Source: Methylobacteriaceae bacterium (GTDB lineage: Bacteria > Pseudomonadota > Alphaproteobacteria > Rhizobiales > Beijerinckiaceae). Taken from it: DNA of 34,107 nucleotides. Made by a program: the position numbers and the translations under genes. Positions 9,899-17,338 of this stretch are shown piece after piece (position 1 is the stretch's first letter; every line of letters begins with the position of its first letter). The stretch covers positions 1-34,107 of the forward strand of contig JAEULW010000193.1 in NCBI GenBank assembly GCA_016793505.1. Reading direction: 5' to 3'. The notes below the pieces were generated by a model. It ran no database searches and had not been told where the DNA came from. It worked only from the letters and a program-made list of their open reading frames with translations.

Positions 9899-10188
9899 CG
9901 CTTGGTCTCCGCCGCGTCGGGCCGCGGCGCGCCGGCCTCATAGACGGCGACGAAACGGTCGCTCACCGTGTCGCGGAGCGCGTTGAAGAAGCGCCCGCAG
10001 CCATGAATGTGGCGCCAGCGCTCGGCATGCAGCCCGCGCGGATTGGCGCGGAAATAGAGATACTGCGCCCAGGCCTCGTCCGAAACCGTCGCCGGATCGG
10101 CCGGCCGCGCGACATGCGCCTCGCCGCCATAGCGGAACTCGAGCTCCGGCCGCGCCGCGTCGCAATAGGGACAATGGATCAGCAGCAT
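9895..10188 (-). CDS. soxD: Sarcosine oxidase delta subunit
   Basis: This 97-residue subunit begins MLLIHCPYCDAARPELEF. SoxD binds a structural zinc ion, and the four expected ligands are visible as Cys6 and Cys9 (HCPYC) plus His60 and Cys64 (HIHGC). The FRANPRGLHAERWRH stretch just before the second pair is characteristic of the family. The protein occurs only as part of the heterotetrameric sarcosine oxidase complex. Its stop overlaps the soxA ATG by 4 bp, and the soxB stop lies 48 bp upstream. Length is normal. Confidence 0.96.
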   Translation of the reverse strand: MLLIHCPYCDAARPELEFRYGGEAHVARPADPATVSDEAWAQYLYFRANPRGLHAERWRHIHGCGRFFNALRDTVSDRFVAVYEAGAPRPDAAETKR

Positions 10189-10236
10189 GATGCTCGGGTC
10201 TTCGTCGTTGAGTATCTGGCTCGTTTCATCGCCGCC

Positions 10237-11487
10237 TCAATGCGCGACGGCGGCGGCCGCCGCCTCGTCGATCAGGCGACCGGTGCGGAACCGGTCGAGC
10301 GTGAAGGGAGCGGCGATCGGATGCGGTTCGCCGGTCGCCACGGTGTGCGCGAAGACATGGCCCGAGCCCGGCGTCGCCTTGAAGCCGCCGGTGCCCCAGC
10401 CGCAATTGACGAACAGGCCGGGCGTCGGGGTCTTGCCGATGATCGGCGAACGATCCGGCGTCACGTCGACGATGCCGCCCCAGTTGCGCAGCATGCGCAT
10501 CCGCCGCACCGCCGGGAACAGCTCGCAGATCGCATCGAGCGTCTGCAGCGTGATGTGCAGCCCGCCGGTCTGCGAATAGGAGGTGTAGGCGTCGGTGCCT
10601 GCGCCGATGACGAGTTCGCCCTTGTCCGACTGCGACATGTAGGCATGCACGGTGTTCGACATGACGACGCAGTTCAGCATCGGCTTCACCGGCTCCGACA
10701 CCAGCGCCTGCAACGGATAGCTCTCGAGCGGCATGCGCACGCCGGCCATCGCCATCACGACGGAGGTGTGGCCGGCGGCGACGACGCCGATGCGGCGCGT
10801 CGCGATGAAGCCGCGCGTCGTCTCGACGCCGGCGACGGCGCCGCCCGCATCCCGCCGGATGCCGACAACTTCGCAATTCTCGATGATGTCGACGCCGTAG
10901 CGGTCGGCGCCGCGCGCATAGCCCCAGGCGACGGCGTCGTGCCGCGCCGTGCCGCCGCGCCGCTGCAGCGCCGCGCCGATCACCGGATAGCGGATGTCGC
11001 GGCCGATGTTGAGCAGCGGGCAGAAGGCCTTCGCCTCCTCCGCCGTCAGCCATTCATTGTCGATTCCGGCGAGGCGATTGGCGTGCACATGCCGCTTGAA
11101 CACCTGCACGTCGTGATGATTGTGCGCCAGCATCATCACGCCGCGCGGCGAGTACATGACGTTGTAGTTCAGCTCGTGCGACAGGTCCTGCCACAGCCGC
11201 ATCGCGTGTTCGTAGATGCGCGCTGATTCCTCCCACAGATAGTTGGAGCGCACGATCGTCGTGTTGCGTCCCGTATTGCCGCCGCCGAGCCAGCCCTTGT
11301 CGAGCACGGCGATGTTGCGCATGCCGTGTTCCTTGGCCATGTAGTAGGCGGTGGCGAGGCCATGCCCGCCCGCCCCGACGATGATCGCGTCGTAGGCGGA
11401 TTTGGGCGCCGGCGAGCGCCATTGCGCCGGCCAGTCGCGATTGCCGCGCAGGCCCTGAAAGAACACCGAGAGCGCAGAGAATTTCAA
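10237..11487 (-). CDS. soxB: Sarcosine oxidase beta subunit
   Basis: This is the catalytic beta subunit, which oxidises sarcosine with FAD and passes electrons to a covalently bound FMN. I use the TTG at 11487, giving 416 residues beginning (M)KFSALSVFFQGLRGN, because SoxB proteins normally begin there and GAGGG lies 7 bases upstream. An in-frame ATG at 11526 would add 13 residues. The FAD fold GAGGHG is at 38-43, followed by EHGMRNIAVLDKGWLGGGN and NTTIVRSNYL. His183 in ARHDAVAWGYARGA aligns with the histidine that carries FMN in characterised enzymes. The C-terminus NCGWGTGGFKATPGSG and LIDEAAAAAVAH is typical. It is the first gene of soxBDAG; a regulator gene ends 99 bp upstream. Confidence 0.96.
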   Translation of the reverse strand: MKFSALSVFFQGLRGNRDWPAQWRSPAPKSAYDAIIVGAGGHGLATAYYMAKEHGMRNIAVLDKGWLGGGNTGRNTTIVRSNYLWEESARIYEHAMRLWQDLSHELNYNVMYSPRGVMMLAHNHHDVQVFKRHVHANRLAGIDNEWLTAEEAKAFCPLLNIGRDIRYPVIGAALQRRGGTARHDAVAWGYARGADRYGVDIIENCEVVGIRRDAGGAVAGVETTRGFIATRRIGVVAAGHTSVVMAMAGVRMPLESYPLQALVSEPVKPMLNCVVMSNTVHAYMSQSDKGELVIGAGTDAYTSYSQTGGLHITLQTLDAICELFPAVRRMRMLRNWGGIVDVTPDRSPIIGKTPTPGLFVNCGWGTGGFKATPGSGHVFAHTVATGEPHPIAAPFTLDRFRTGRLIDEAAAAAVAH

Positions 11488-11519
11488 GGATGGACCCTCG
11501 CCCGACCGGTGCGCAGCAT

Positions 11520-11562
11520 GCGCCATCCCGGCCCTCGCGGCGAGAATTTTCGCGCCATCCCG
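11520..11562. repeat. Two 11-bp direct repeats upstream of soxB, possible activator sites
   Basis: The sequence GCGCCATCCCG occurs at 11520-11530 and again at 11552-11562, exactly 32 bp apart (about three helical turns), within the 99-bp gap between the regulator gene and soxB. Between them lies an imperfect 14-bp palindrome, GCGAGAATTTTCGC (11540-11553). AraC-family activators often bind direct repeats spaced by whole helical turns, so these may be sites for the adjacent GlxA/GbdR-like regulator. The site function is inference. Confidence 0.4.
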
Positions 11563-11586
11563 CCAGCACGATTCCGCCGTCGCGCT

Positions 11587-12618
11587 CTAGCGGAAGAGAC
11601 GCCCGGCGGCCGCGTCGGGCGCCGGCGCGCGCGCCCCGCCCGCCCGCAGCGCCGTCGGCGAGGCGCCGTGGCGGCGGCGCATCTCGCGCGCGAAATGCGC
11701 GCCATCGACGAAACCGGCCATCGTCGCGATCTCGAAGACGCTGCGATCGGTGTTGACGAGCAGCCAGCGTCCGTAGTCGCCGCGCATGCGCCGGTGCGTC
11801 TGCGCCGGGCTTTCGCCGAGCTCGGCGCGGAACAGCCGGTCGAGCTGACGCTCGCTGAGGCCGACCTTGCGGGCGATCTCGGCCACCGGCGCGGGATGGG
11901 CGAGCGTCTGCTCCATCAACAGAATGGCGCGTCGCACGCGCACGTCCGACACGTCCTGCGCGAAAGCCGGCGTCGGCTGCGCCGCGTCGGCCGCGCGCGG
12001 CCCGTCGAGCAGCAGCACGTCGAGACTCTTGCGCGCCGCGCGCGCCCCGACATGCCGCTCGACCAGCGCCGCCGCCAGATCGACCACGCCCGCCCCGCCC
12101 GAGCAGGTGATGCGGTCGCCGTCGATGACATAGAGCCGATCGGCGATCGGCGCCGGCCCGCCGAAGGCGTCGACGAAATCCTGCCGATGGAACCAGCTGA
12201 CGCAGATTTTTCGGCCCGTCAGCAGGCCGAGTCGCGCCAGCACGAAGGATCCGGTGCAGACCCCGACCAGCGCGACGCCGGCCTCCGCCGCCCTCGCCAG
12301 ATAGGCGCCTGTCGCCGCGTCGATCTGCGGACCGGCATGCAGCAGGCCGCCGACGACGACGATGTAGTGGAAGCGGCGCGGATCGACGAACCGCGATTGC
12401 GGCGTGACGGCGACGCCGCAACTCGCCGACACCGGCGCGCCGGTCGCCGACATCGTCGTCCAGCGGCACAGGATTTGGCGCGACCGATCGCCCTCGTCCG
12501 CGGCGAGCCGCAGCGTGTCGACGAAATTGGCGAAGGCGGTCAGAGTAAAATGGTTGGCGAGGACGAAGCCGACCTCGAGGCGCGGCCGCGGCGATGCGTC
12601 GGTCGGTCTGTTGCGCAT
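11587..12618 (-). CDS. GlxA/GbdR-like AraC-family regulator with DJ-1/PfpI domain
   Basis: This is a 343-residue transcription factor. I start it at the ATG 12618 (MRNRPTDASPRPRLEVGFVL) because the earlier ATG would overlap the upstream gene. Residues ~14-200 form a DJ-1/PfpI (glutamine-amidotransferase-like) sensor domain, with the elbow VGVCTGSFVLARLGLL centred on Cys121 and the late DRITCSGGAGVVDLA. The C-terminal ~110 residues hold two AraC helix-turn-helix units: VAEIARKVGLSERQLDRLF (245-263) and SVFEIATMAGFVDGAHFAREM (293-313). Known members GbdR and SouR of Pseudomonas activate glycine-betaine and sarcosine catabolism, and this gene sits directly before soxBDAG. It is therefore probably the sarcosine-responsive activator of that operon, though the ligand is not proved. 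Confidence 0.88.
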   Translation of the reverse strand: MRNRPTDASPRPRLEVGFVLANHFTLTAFANFVDTLRLAADEGDRSRQILCRWTTMSATGAPVSASCGVAVTPQSRFVDPRRFHYIVVVGGLLHAGPQIDAATGAYLARAAEAGVALVGVCTGSFVLARLGLLTGRKICVSWFHRQDFVDAFGGPAPIADRLYVIDGDRITCSGGAGVVDLAAALVERHVGARAARKSLDVLLLDGPRAADAAQPTPAFAQDVSDVRVRRAILLMEQTLAHPAPVAEIARKVGLSERQLDRLFRAELGESPAQTHRRMRGDYGRWLLVNTDRSVFEIATMAGFVDGAHFAREMRRRHGASPTALRAGGARAPAPDAAAGRLFR

Positions 12619-12661
12619 CGCTCGAACATGGCCAACGCCGCCCCGGCAGGCAAGCCGACGC

Positions 12662-13036
12662 TCACGCGCCGCCGCCATTGCGCGCGATCCACTCGACCAG
12701 CGCGCGCCGGTCCCGCGCGTCGTCGAGGCCGCGCCCGCCCATCCACAGACCGGGGAACATCGCCTCGGGATCGGCCAGGAATCGCGCCAGCCGCTCCGCG
12801 TCCCAGGTCAGGCCGGCCGCCCCCGCCGCCTTCAGCGCCGGCGAATAGTCGAAGGCCGGATCGCCGGCGACCTTGCGGCCGAGGAGGCCCGCCAGATTGG
12901 GCCCCGCCCCCTCCGGCGCCTCACGCTCGAGCGCATGGCAGGCGCGGCAGGTCTCGAACAGCGCGGCGCCGCCGCTCTGCGCCGCCGCGGCGCCGCTCAA
13001 CGCCAGAAGGACGAGGCCCGCGGCGCCGCCCCTCAC
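12662..13036 (-). CDS. Small class I c-type cytochrome
   Basis: This is a 124-residue periplasmic cytochrome c. The start is the GTG at 13036, whose GTGA contains the stop of the upstream propeller gene (4-bp overlap). It opens with a short signal peptide (GLVLLALSGAAAAQ), likely cleaved near residue 19-20. One haem-attachment motif, CRACH, is at 30-34. The distal Met is probably Met99 in FPGLWMGG, which matches the PGTKM position of class I cytochromes; Met93 is an alternative. NLAGLLGRKVAG and FDYSPALKAAG are usual for the cyt c2/c550-like group. A much longer open frame continues upstream but is a shadow of the propeller gene. It probably accepts or passes electrons in the periplasm; its partner is unknown, and the coupled propeller protein is the obvious candidate. 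Confidence 0.9.
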   Translation of the reverse strand: MRGGAAGLVLLALSGAAAAQSGGAALFETCRACHALEREAPEGAGPNLAGLLGRKVAGDPAFDYSPALKAAGAAGLTWDAERLARFLADPEAMFPGLWMGGRGLDDARDRRALVEWIARNGGGA

Positions 13037-14028
13037 GCCGAGAGCGTCTCGACCAGCACCAGCCGGTTCGTGCCGGATTCGCCGCCCCAGGCCTGTCCGG
13101 GCCGGCCCGCCATCTGCCGCACATTCGCGCCCGCGCTGTCGCTCGGGAACGCGGTGAAGCGCTCGCTCGCCGGATCGAAGCGGACGATGGCGTTGGCGGC
13201 AAAATCGGTCAGCCACACCTTGTCGCGCTCGTCGACATAGACCGAATAGCAGCGCGGCTTCTCGCCGGGCAGCTTCCAGACTTTCCAGCTGTCGCTCGCC
13301 GGATCGTGCATCGAGACGTTGCCGCTGTTCCACTCGCTGATCCACAGCCGGCCGGTCGAATCCGACCAGACCCGCCGCGCGCCCTGACGCGGGGTCGGCG
13401 GCTCGACGATGCGCGACGCGCCGCTGGCGCGGTCGATCTGCGCCAGATAGCTGCCGGCCAGCGACACGAACCAGATGTCGCCCTTCGGCGTGCGGGTGAT
13501 TCCATAAGGGCCGCGGCCGCGCGGCGCGTCCCAGACGCTCATCACGCCCGAGCGCGGATCGAGCCGGCCGTAGATGCCGTTCTGCCCGGTGAACCAGTAT
13601 ATGCCGTCGAGATCGAACACGCCGGTGTTCAGATTGGCGTTGGCGCGCGCTTCCGGCAGGCGGAACAGCGTCACCTTGTCGTTCGCAAGGTCGACGCGGG
13701 CGATGGCGTTCTGACCGCCCTCGGTGATCCACGCCGCCCCGTCCGGCCCGATCACGACGCCATGCGGCGCGGCGCCCTTGCCGAGGTCGATCAGCCGAAA
13801 GGCGCCGGTCGTCGCGTCGAGCCGGCCCATCGTGCCGTTGCGCTGGCCGAGGAACAGGATCGATCCGTCCGGCGCCGCCGCGACGTCGCGCGACCCCATG
13901 CCCGGCGCGACGGGAAAATAGCGGACGCGGAACCCGGCGGGCGTCTCGCCCGCCTTCGCGCCGGCGTGAGTCAGCGGCGCGGCGGCGAGCGAGGCAAGAG
14001 CCAACCTGTTGAACTGCCGACGATCCAT
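13033..14028 (-). CDS. Tat-exported streptogramin-lyase-like (Vgb family) beta-propeller protein
   Basis: The ATG at 14028, preceded by GGGAGGT with 5 bases spacing, gives 331 residues. The N-terminus MDRRQFNRLALASLAAAPL has a twin-arginine (RRxF) motif and hydrophobic stretch, so export of the folded protein is likely. The rest is a series of ~40-residue blades with the recurring pattern 'DG-x-x-W-x-T/S': PDGAAWITEGGQNAIARVD, FDLDGIYWFTGQNGIYGRLD, KGDIWFVSLAG, TGRLWISEWNSGNVS and RDKVWLTDFAANAIVRFD. This is the virginiamycin B lyase/SMP-30-like propeller fold. The family name does not prove lyase activity: many members are in non-resistance contexts, and I cannot verify the metal and histidine site. 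Translational coupling to a cytochrome c suggests a periplasmic redox or sensing role, possibly towards a small organic substrate. Confidence 0.8.
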   Translation of the reverse strand: MDRRQFNRLALASLAAAPLTHAGAKAGETPAGFRVRYFPVAPGMGSRDVAAAPDGSILFLGQRNGTMGRLDATTGAFRLIDLGKGAAPHGVVIGPDGAAWITEGGQNAIARVDLANDKVTLFRLPEARANANLNTGVFDLDGIYWFTGQNGIYGRLDPRSGVMSVWDAPRGRGPYGITRTPKGDIWFVSLAGSYLAQIDRASGASRIVEPPTPRQGARRVWSDSTGRLWISEWNSGNVSMHDPASDSWKVWKLPGEKPRCYSVYVDERDKVWLTDFAANAIVRFDPASERFTAFPSDSAGANVRQMAGRPGQAWGGESGTNRLVLVETLSA

Positions 14029-14096
14029 CGCGGACCTCCCATATTCACCCAACGACAGGCTAGCGCGACTCGCGGCGGGCCTGAATGGGCGGCCGT

Positions 14097-14543
14097 TCAA
14101 ATCTCCGCGTCTGCCGCGGGCATGAACCGCAGCTCGACGCCGCCCTCTTCCAGAATCGCGCGCGAGCGCGGGAAGGACGCGCCCCAGACCGGGTCCTCCA
14201 GCGCCGGCGCGGTCGTGACCAGCCGCGCGATGCCGCTCTGCACGATCGCCCGCGCGCAATCGGCGCAGGGGAAGAAGGTGGAGGCGAGCCTCGCCCCGGC
14301 GAGCGCCCGACCGCCGCGCGCCGCCGCGTAGATCGCGTTGCGCTCGGCATGCTCCATCCAGACGAATCGCCCGTCCCCGGCGTGCCGCCAGTCCTGATCC
14401 GCGACGCCGGCCGGAAACGTGTTGCAGGCCGCAATGATCGGACCGCCGTCGCAGACGAAGATCGCCGCGCCGACCTGGCGCACACGATTGGGACTCGCCT
14501 GCGCCGCCTCGGCCGCGCGCTGCATCAAGGCCTCGTCCTGCAT
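14097..14543 (-). CDS. CMP/dCMP-type zinc deaminase
   Basis: This is a 148-residue cytidine/deoxycytidylate deaminase-fold protein. The ATG at 14543 follows GGAGG by 5 bases; an in-frame ATG at 14588 would add 15 residues with poorer support. The zinc site is complete: His65 and catalytic Glu67 in MEHAERNAI, and Cys93/Cys96 in FPCADC. Such enzymes hydrolytically remove an exocyclic amine from a (deoxy)cytidylate or similar heterocycle. The conserved VGAAIFVCDGG strand and the ACNTFPAG loop resemble dCMP-deaminase relatives, but the sequence is shorter than typical dCMP deaminase and lacks an extended nucleotide-regulatory part that I can recognise, so the substrate is open. It is transcribed divergently from the NMT1-like uptake operon and lies 68 bp upstream of the propeller gene, so it may head that unit. 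Confidence 0.85.
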   Translation of the reverse strand: MQDEALMQRAAEAAQASPNRVRQVGAAIFVCDGGPIIAACNTFPAGVADQDWRHAGDGRFVWMEHAERNAIYAAARGGRALAGARLASTFFPCADCARAIVQSGIARLVTTAPALEDPVWGASFPRSRAILEEGGVELRFMPAADAEI

Positions 14544-14600
14544 CCGCCCCTCCGCCACCCGGCCTTGCCGCTCGAATTTTTCGCACACAGGAAGCTAAAG

Positions 14601-14611
14601 AATAGACTATT
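14601..14611. promoter_or_regulatory. 11-bp palindrome in the divergent control region
   Basis: AATAGACTATT is a perfect 5+1+5 inverted repeat in an AT-rich island of the 121-bp region between the deaminase (minus) and the uptake operon (plus). A possible weak plus-strand promoter, TTCGCA (14580-14585), 17 bp, TAGACT (14603-14608), overlaps it. It could be an operator for the operon's LysR protein or another regulator. The promoter match is only 4 of 6 at each box. Confidence 0.3.
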
Positions 14612-14664
14612 GGCGCACGCTCGCCCGTGATCTAGTTCCCATGAGGGGAAAAGGGAGTCGGGCC

Positions 14665-15687
14665 ATGTCATCGATCCATCGTCGCAACCTGCTCGCCGGC
14701 GGCGCCGCCGTGGCCGGCGCCGGCGTTCTCGGGCCTGTCCTGAGCGTCGAGACGCTGGCGCAGTCGAAGCCGGCTGTAAACCTGCAGCTCGGCTGGCTGC
14801 TGTCGGGCAACCAGATCGGCGAGGTCTGCGCCAAGGCGATGGGCTATTACGACGCCGAGGGCGTCGACCTGAAATTTCAGCCCGGCGGCCCGAGCATCGA
14901 CGGCGTCGCGGTGGTCGCCGCCGGCCGCCACGAGGTCGGCCAGGTGTCGTCGAGCCCCTCGCTGATGCTCGCCGCCTCGCAGGACATTCCGGTCAAATGC
15001 TTCGCCACCGGCGCGCAGGTGCACCCCTACACCTTCTTCTCGCTGAAGAAGAACCCGGTGAGGGAGCCCAAGGACCTCGTCGGCAAGAAGGTCGGCATCC
15101 AGGCGACCGGCGTCATCCTGTTGCGCGCGCTGCTCGCCAAGAACAAGATTCCCGAGAAGGACGTCACCATCGTCACGCTCGGCGCCGACATGGCGCCGCT
15201 GCTCACCGGCCAGGTCGACGTCATCACCGGCTGGCTCACCAACACCACCGCGCTCAAGGTGCTCGGCGACCAGCGCGTCGACATGCGCCTGTGGGACACC
15301 GGCGTGCAGCTCTACGCCCTGCCCTATTACGCCACGCACGACACCCTGAAGAACAAGGCCGACGTGCTGGCGAAATTCCTGCGCGCCACCGGCAAGGGCT
15401 GGGCCTATGCGCTCGCCAATCAGGAGAAGGCGGTGGATTTCCTCGTCAAGGAATTCCCCAACCTCAAACGCGACGACGAGATCGAGGCGGCGAAGGTGAT
15501 GCTCGACTACGCCTTCTCGCCGAAGACCAAGGTCGAGGGCTGGGGAACCATGGACCCGAAGGTCTGGCAGGATCAGATCGATCTCTACGCCGAACTCGGC
15601 CAGTTCTCCAAGCGCACGCCGAAGCTCGACGAGGTGATGACCCTCGACATCCTGAAGGCCACCGCCGACGCGCGGCCCAAGGCCTGA
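14665..15687 (+). CDS. NMT1/TauA-like ABC transporter substrate-binding protein
   Basis: I start at the ATG 14665, preceded by AAGGGAG, rather than an in-frame ATG at 14641, giving 340 residues. The N-terminus SIHRRNLLAGGAAVAG carries a twin-arginine signal followed by a hydrophobic stretch, with probable cleavage near ETLAQ-SK (residue 33). The mature protein has the type II binding-protein pattern of the NMT1/SsuA/TauA group: LGWLLSGNQIGEVCAKAMGYYDAEGVDL in two parts near 42-70, the ligand-loop region RHEVGQVSSSPSLMLA, and VGKKVGIQATGVILLRALL. It delivers a small molecule to the TauB/TauC-like proteins encoded next. Family members bind sulfonates, pyrimidine thiamin precursors, nitrate, riboflavin or aromatic acids; I cannot say which here. 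The downstream CoA genes favour a carboxylic acid. Confidence 0.9.
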   Translation: MSSIHRRNLLAGGAAVAGAGVLGPVLSVETLAQSKPAVNLQLGWLLSGNQIGEVCAKAMGYYDAEGVDLKFQPGGPSIDGVAVVAAGRHEVGQVSSSPSLMLAASQDIPVKCFATGAQVHPYTFFSLKKNPVREPKDLVGKKVGIQATGVILLRALLAKNKIPEKDVTIVTLGADMAPLLTGQVDVITGWLTNTTALKVLGDQRVDMRLWDTGVQLYALPYYATHDTLKNKADVLAKFLRATGKGWAYALANQEKAVDFLVKEFPNLKRDDEIEAAKVMLDYAFSPKTKVEGWGTMDPKVWQDQIDLYAELGQFSKRTPKLDEVMTLDILKATADARPKA

Positions 15688-15694
15688 GGCGCCT

Positions 15695-16471
15695 GTGACG
15701 GCGGCGGTCGACTGTCGCGGCGTCAGCGTCCGCTTCCTCAGCGAGCGGCGCTCCGTCACGGCCCTCGAGGACGTCAGCTTCGAAGTGGCGCCGGGCGGCT
15801 TCATGAGCCTGCTCGGCCCCTCGGGCTGCGGCAAGTCCACGCTGCTGCGCGTCGTGGCCGACCTCATCACGCCGTCCGAAGGGAGCGTCAGCGTGCTCGG
15901 AACGACGCCGCAGGAGGCGCGCCGCGCGCGCGCGCTCGGCTTCGTGTTTCAGGACGCCGCGCTGCTGCCCTGGCGCACGGCGCTGCAGAATGTCGAATTG
16001 CCGCTGGAAGTCGGAGGCCGCCGCAGCCTGCCGCAAGGCGCGGCGAGCCCGCGCGAACTCTTGAAGCTTGTCGGCCTCTCCGGTTGGGAGAATTCCTATC
16101 CCCATGAACTCTCCGGCGGCATGCGCCAGCGCGTCGCCATCGCCCGCGCGCTGCTCGGCGGCCCGCGCCTCCTGTTGATGGACGAGCCCTTCGGCGCGCT
16201 CGACGAGATCACCCGCGACCGTCTCAACGAAGAGCTGCGCCGCATCTGGATGGAGACCGGCGCGACGATCCTGTTCGTGACACATTCCGTCTACGAGGCG
16301 GTCTATCTCGCCGACCGCGTGCTGGCGCTCGCCGCCCATCCCGGCCGCGTCGCCGCGATGGAGACCATCGGCCTGCCGCGCGATCGCGACCTGTCGATCC
16401 GCGACACGCCGGAATTCGTCGCCATCGCCGCGCGCATGCGCGCCCATCTCGGCCATGGAGCGATCCATTGA
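15695..16471 (+). CDS. ABC transporter ATP-binding protein (TauB/SsuB type)
   Basis: This 258-residue cytoplasmic ATPase begins at a GTG 7 bp after the binding-protein stop. Its ABC motifs are complete: Walker A GPSGCGKST at 41-49, Q-loop FQDAALLPWRTALQNVELP near 85-103 (the 'LLPWRT' form typical of the nitrate/sulfonate/taurine group), signature LSGGM at 139-143, Walker B LLLMDEP at 159-165, and switch His197 in FVTHSVYEAVYLADR. There is no TOBE domain, which separates it from the sugar ATPase at 1169-2212. Its stop overlaps the TTG start of the permease gene, so importer subunits are translationally coupled. Confidence 0.94.
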   Translation: MTAAVDCRGVSVRFLSERRSVTALEDVSFEVAPGGFMSLLGPSGCGKSTLLRVVADLITPSEGSVSVLGTTPQEARRARALGFVFQDAALLPWRTALQNVELPLEVGGRRSLPQGAASPRELLKLVGLSGWENSYPHELSGGMRQRVAIARALLGGPRLLLMDEPFGALDEITRDRLNEELRRIWMETGATILFVTHSVYEAVYLADRVLALAAHPGRVAAMETIGLPRDRDLSIRDTPEFVAIAARMRAHLGHGAIH

Positions 16472-17325
16472 CCGATCTGGCGACCCACGCCGACATCGCC
16501 GCCGCGCCGCGCGCCTCCGCTGACCGGTTGCGCGCCGAGGAAGAGGCATTCCTGGCGTCGCAGCGTCGCGACCGCCTGCGTCGCCGCATCCTGCCGGCGA
16601 TCGGCGTCGCCTCCTTCATTCTCTTGTGGGCGGCGCTCGTCACCGTCTTCAAGGTGCCGCCTTATGTCGCCCCGTCGCCGCAGGCCGTCGTCGCCACGCT
16701 GGTCGCGCGCTTCGACGTGCTGATGGCCAATCTGCTGCCCACCGCGATCGAGGCGATTTCCGGCTTCCTCCTCGGCAATCTCGCGGCGATCGTCATCGCC
16801 ACAGTCTTCGTGCACAGGAAGTCGCTCGAACAGGCCTTCTTTCCCGTCGTCGTTCTCATCAACACGATCCCCGTCGTCGCCAAGGCGCCGATCCTCGTTC
16901 TGTTGATGGGCAACGGCATGGAGCCGAAGATCGCCATCGCCGCGCTGATCTGCTTCTTCCCCACCCTCGTCAACATGGTGCGCGGGCTCGAGTCCGTGAA
17001 CCCGCAGGCGCTCGAACTGATGCGCGTGCTTTCGGCCTCCAACTCCGAGATCTTCTTCAAGCTGCGGCTGATGAACGCGCTGCCCTATCTCTTCTCCGCG
17101 CTGAAGATCGCCGCCTCGACCGCGGTGATCGGCGCCATCGTCGCCGAGTGGATCGGCTCGACGACCGGCATCGGCGCTCTGATCATCCAGTCCACCTACA
17201 ATTTCGACAGCGCCATGCTCTACGCCACCGTGATCGTCGGCTCGACCTTCTCGGTGCTGTTCTTCCTCGCCATCACCGGCCTCGAGCGTCTCTTCGTGCG
17301 CTGGCGGCCGGCGAACGCGCATTGA
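16468..17325 (+). CDS. ABC transporter permease (TauC/SsuC type)
   Basis: This 285-residue inner-membrane protein starts at the TTG whose TTGA overlaps the ATPase stop. A charged, cytoplasmic N-terminal ~42 residues precede the first helix (ILPAIGVASFILLWAALV). The VAPSPQAVVATL loop and about five further membrane segments follow, including FLLGNLAAIVIATVFV and VVVLINTIPVVAKAPILVL. The last two are ALKIAASTAVIGAIVAEWIG and the C-terminal LYATVIVGSTFSVLFFL. The ATPase-contact loop is around NPQALELMRVLSASNSEIFFKLRL. This is the usual size and topology of the taurine/sulfonate/HMP class. The importer would consist of this protein, the ATPase and the Tat-exported binding protein. Confidence 0.93.
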   Translation: MTDLATHADIAAAPRASADRLRAEEEAFLASQRRDRLRRRILPAIGVASFILLWAALVTVFKVPPYVAPSPQAVVATLVARFDVLMANLLPTAIEAISGFLLGNLAAIVIATVFVHRKSLEQAFFPVVVLINTIPVVAKAPILVLLMGNGMEPKIAIAALICFFPTLVNMVRGLESVNPQALELMRVLSASNSEIFFKLRLMNALPYLFSALKIAASTAVIGAIVAEWIGSTTGIGALIIQSTYNFDSAMLYATVIVGSTFSVLFFLAITGLERLFVRWRPANAH

Positions 17326-17338
17326 CCGGAGACGCGTG

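Noticed and set aside
6746-9943. 1065-codon open frame on the plus strand opposite soxA
   Set aside because: It mirrors a confident 995-residue SoxA. Its protein is rich in Arg, Ala, His and Asp with no recognisable motif, as expected for the complement of GC-rich codons.
13033-14028. Antibiotic resistance (virginiamycin B lyase) gene
   Set aside because: The fold family fits, but the context (Tat export, coupled cytochrome, catabolic neighbours) and the unverified active site do not support a resistance function.
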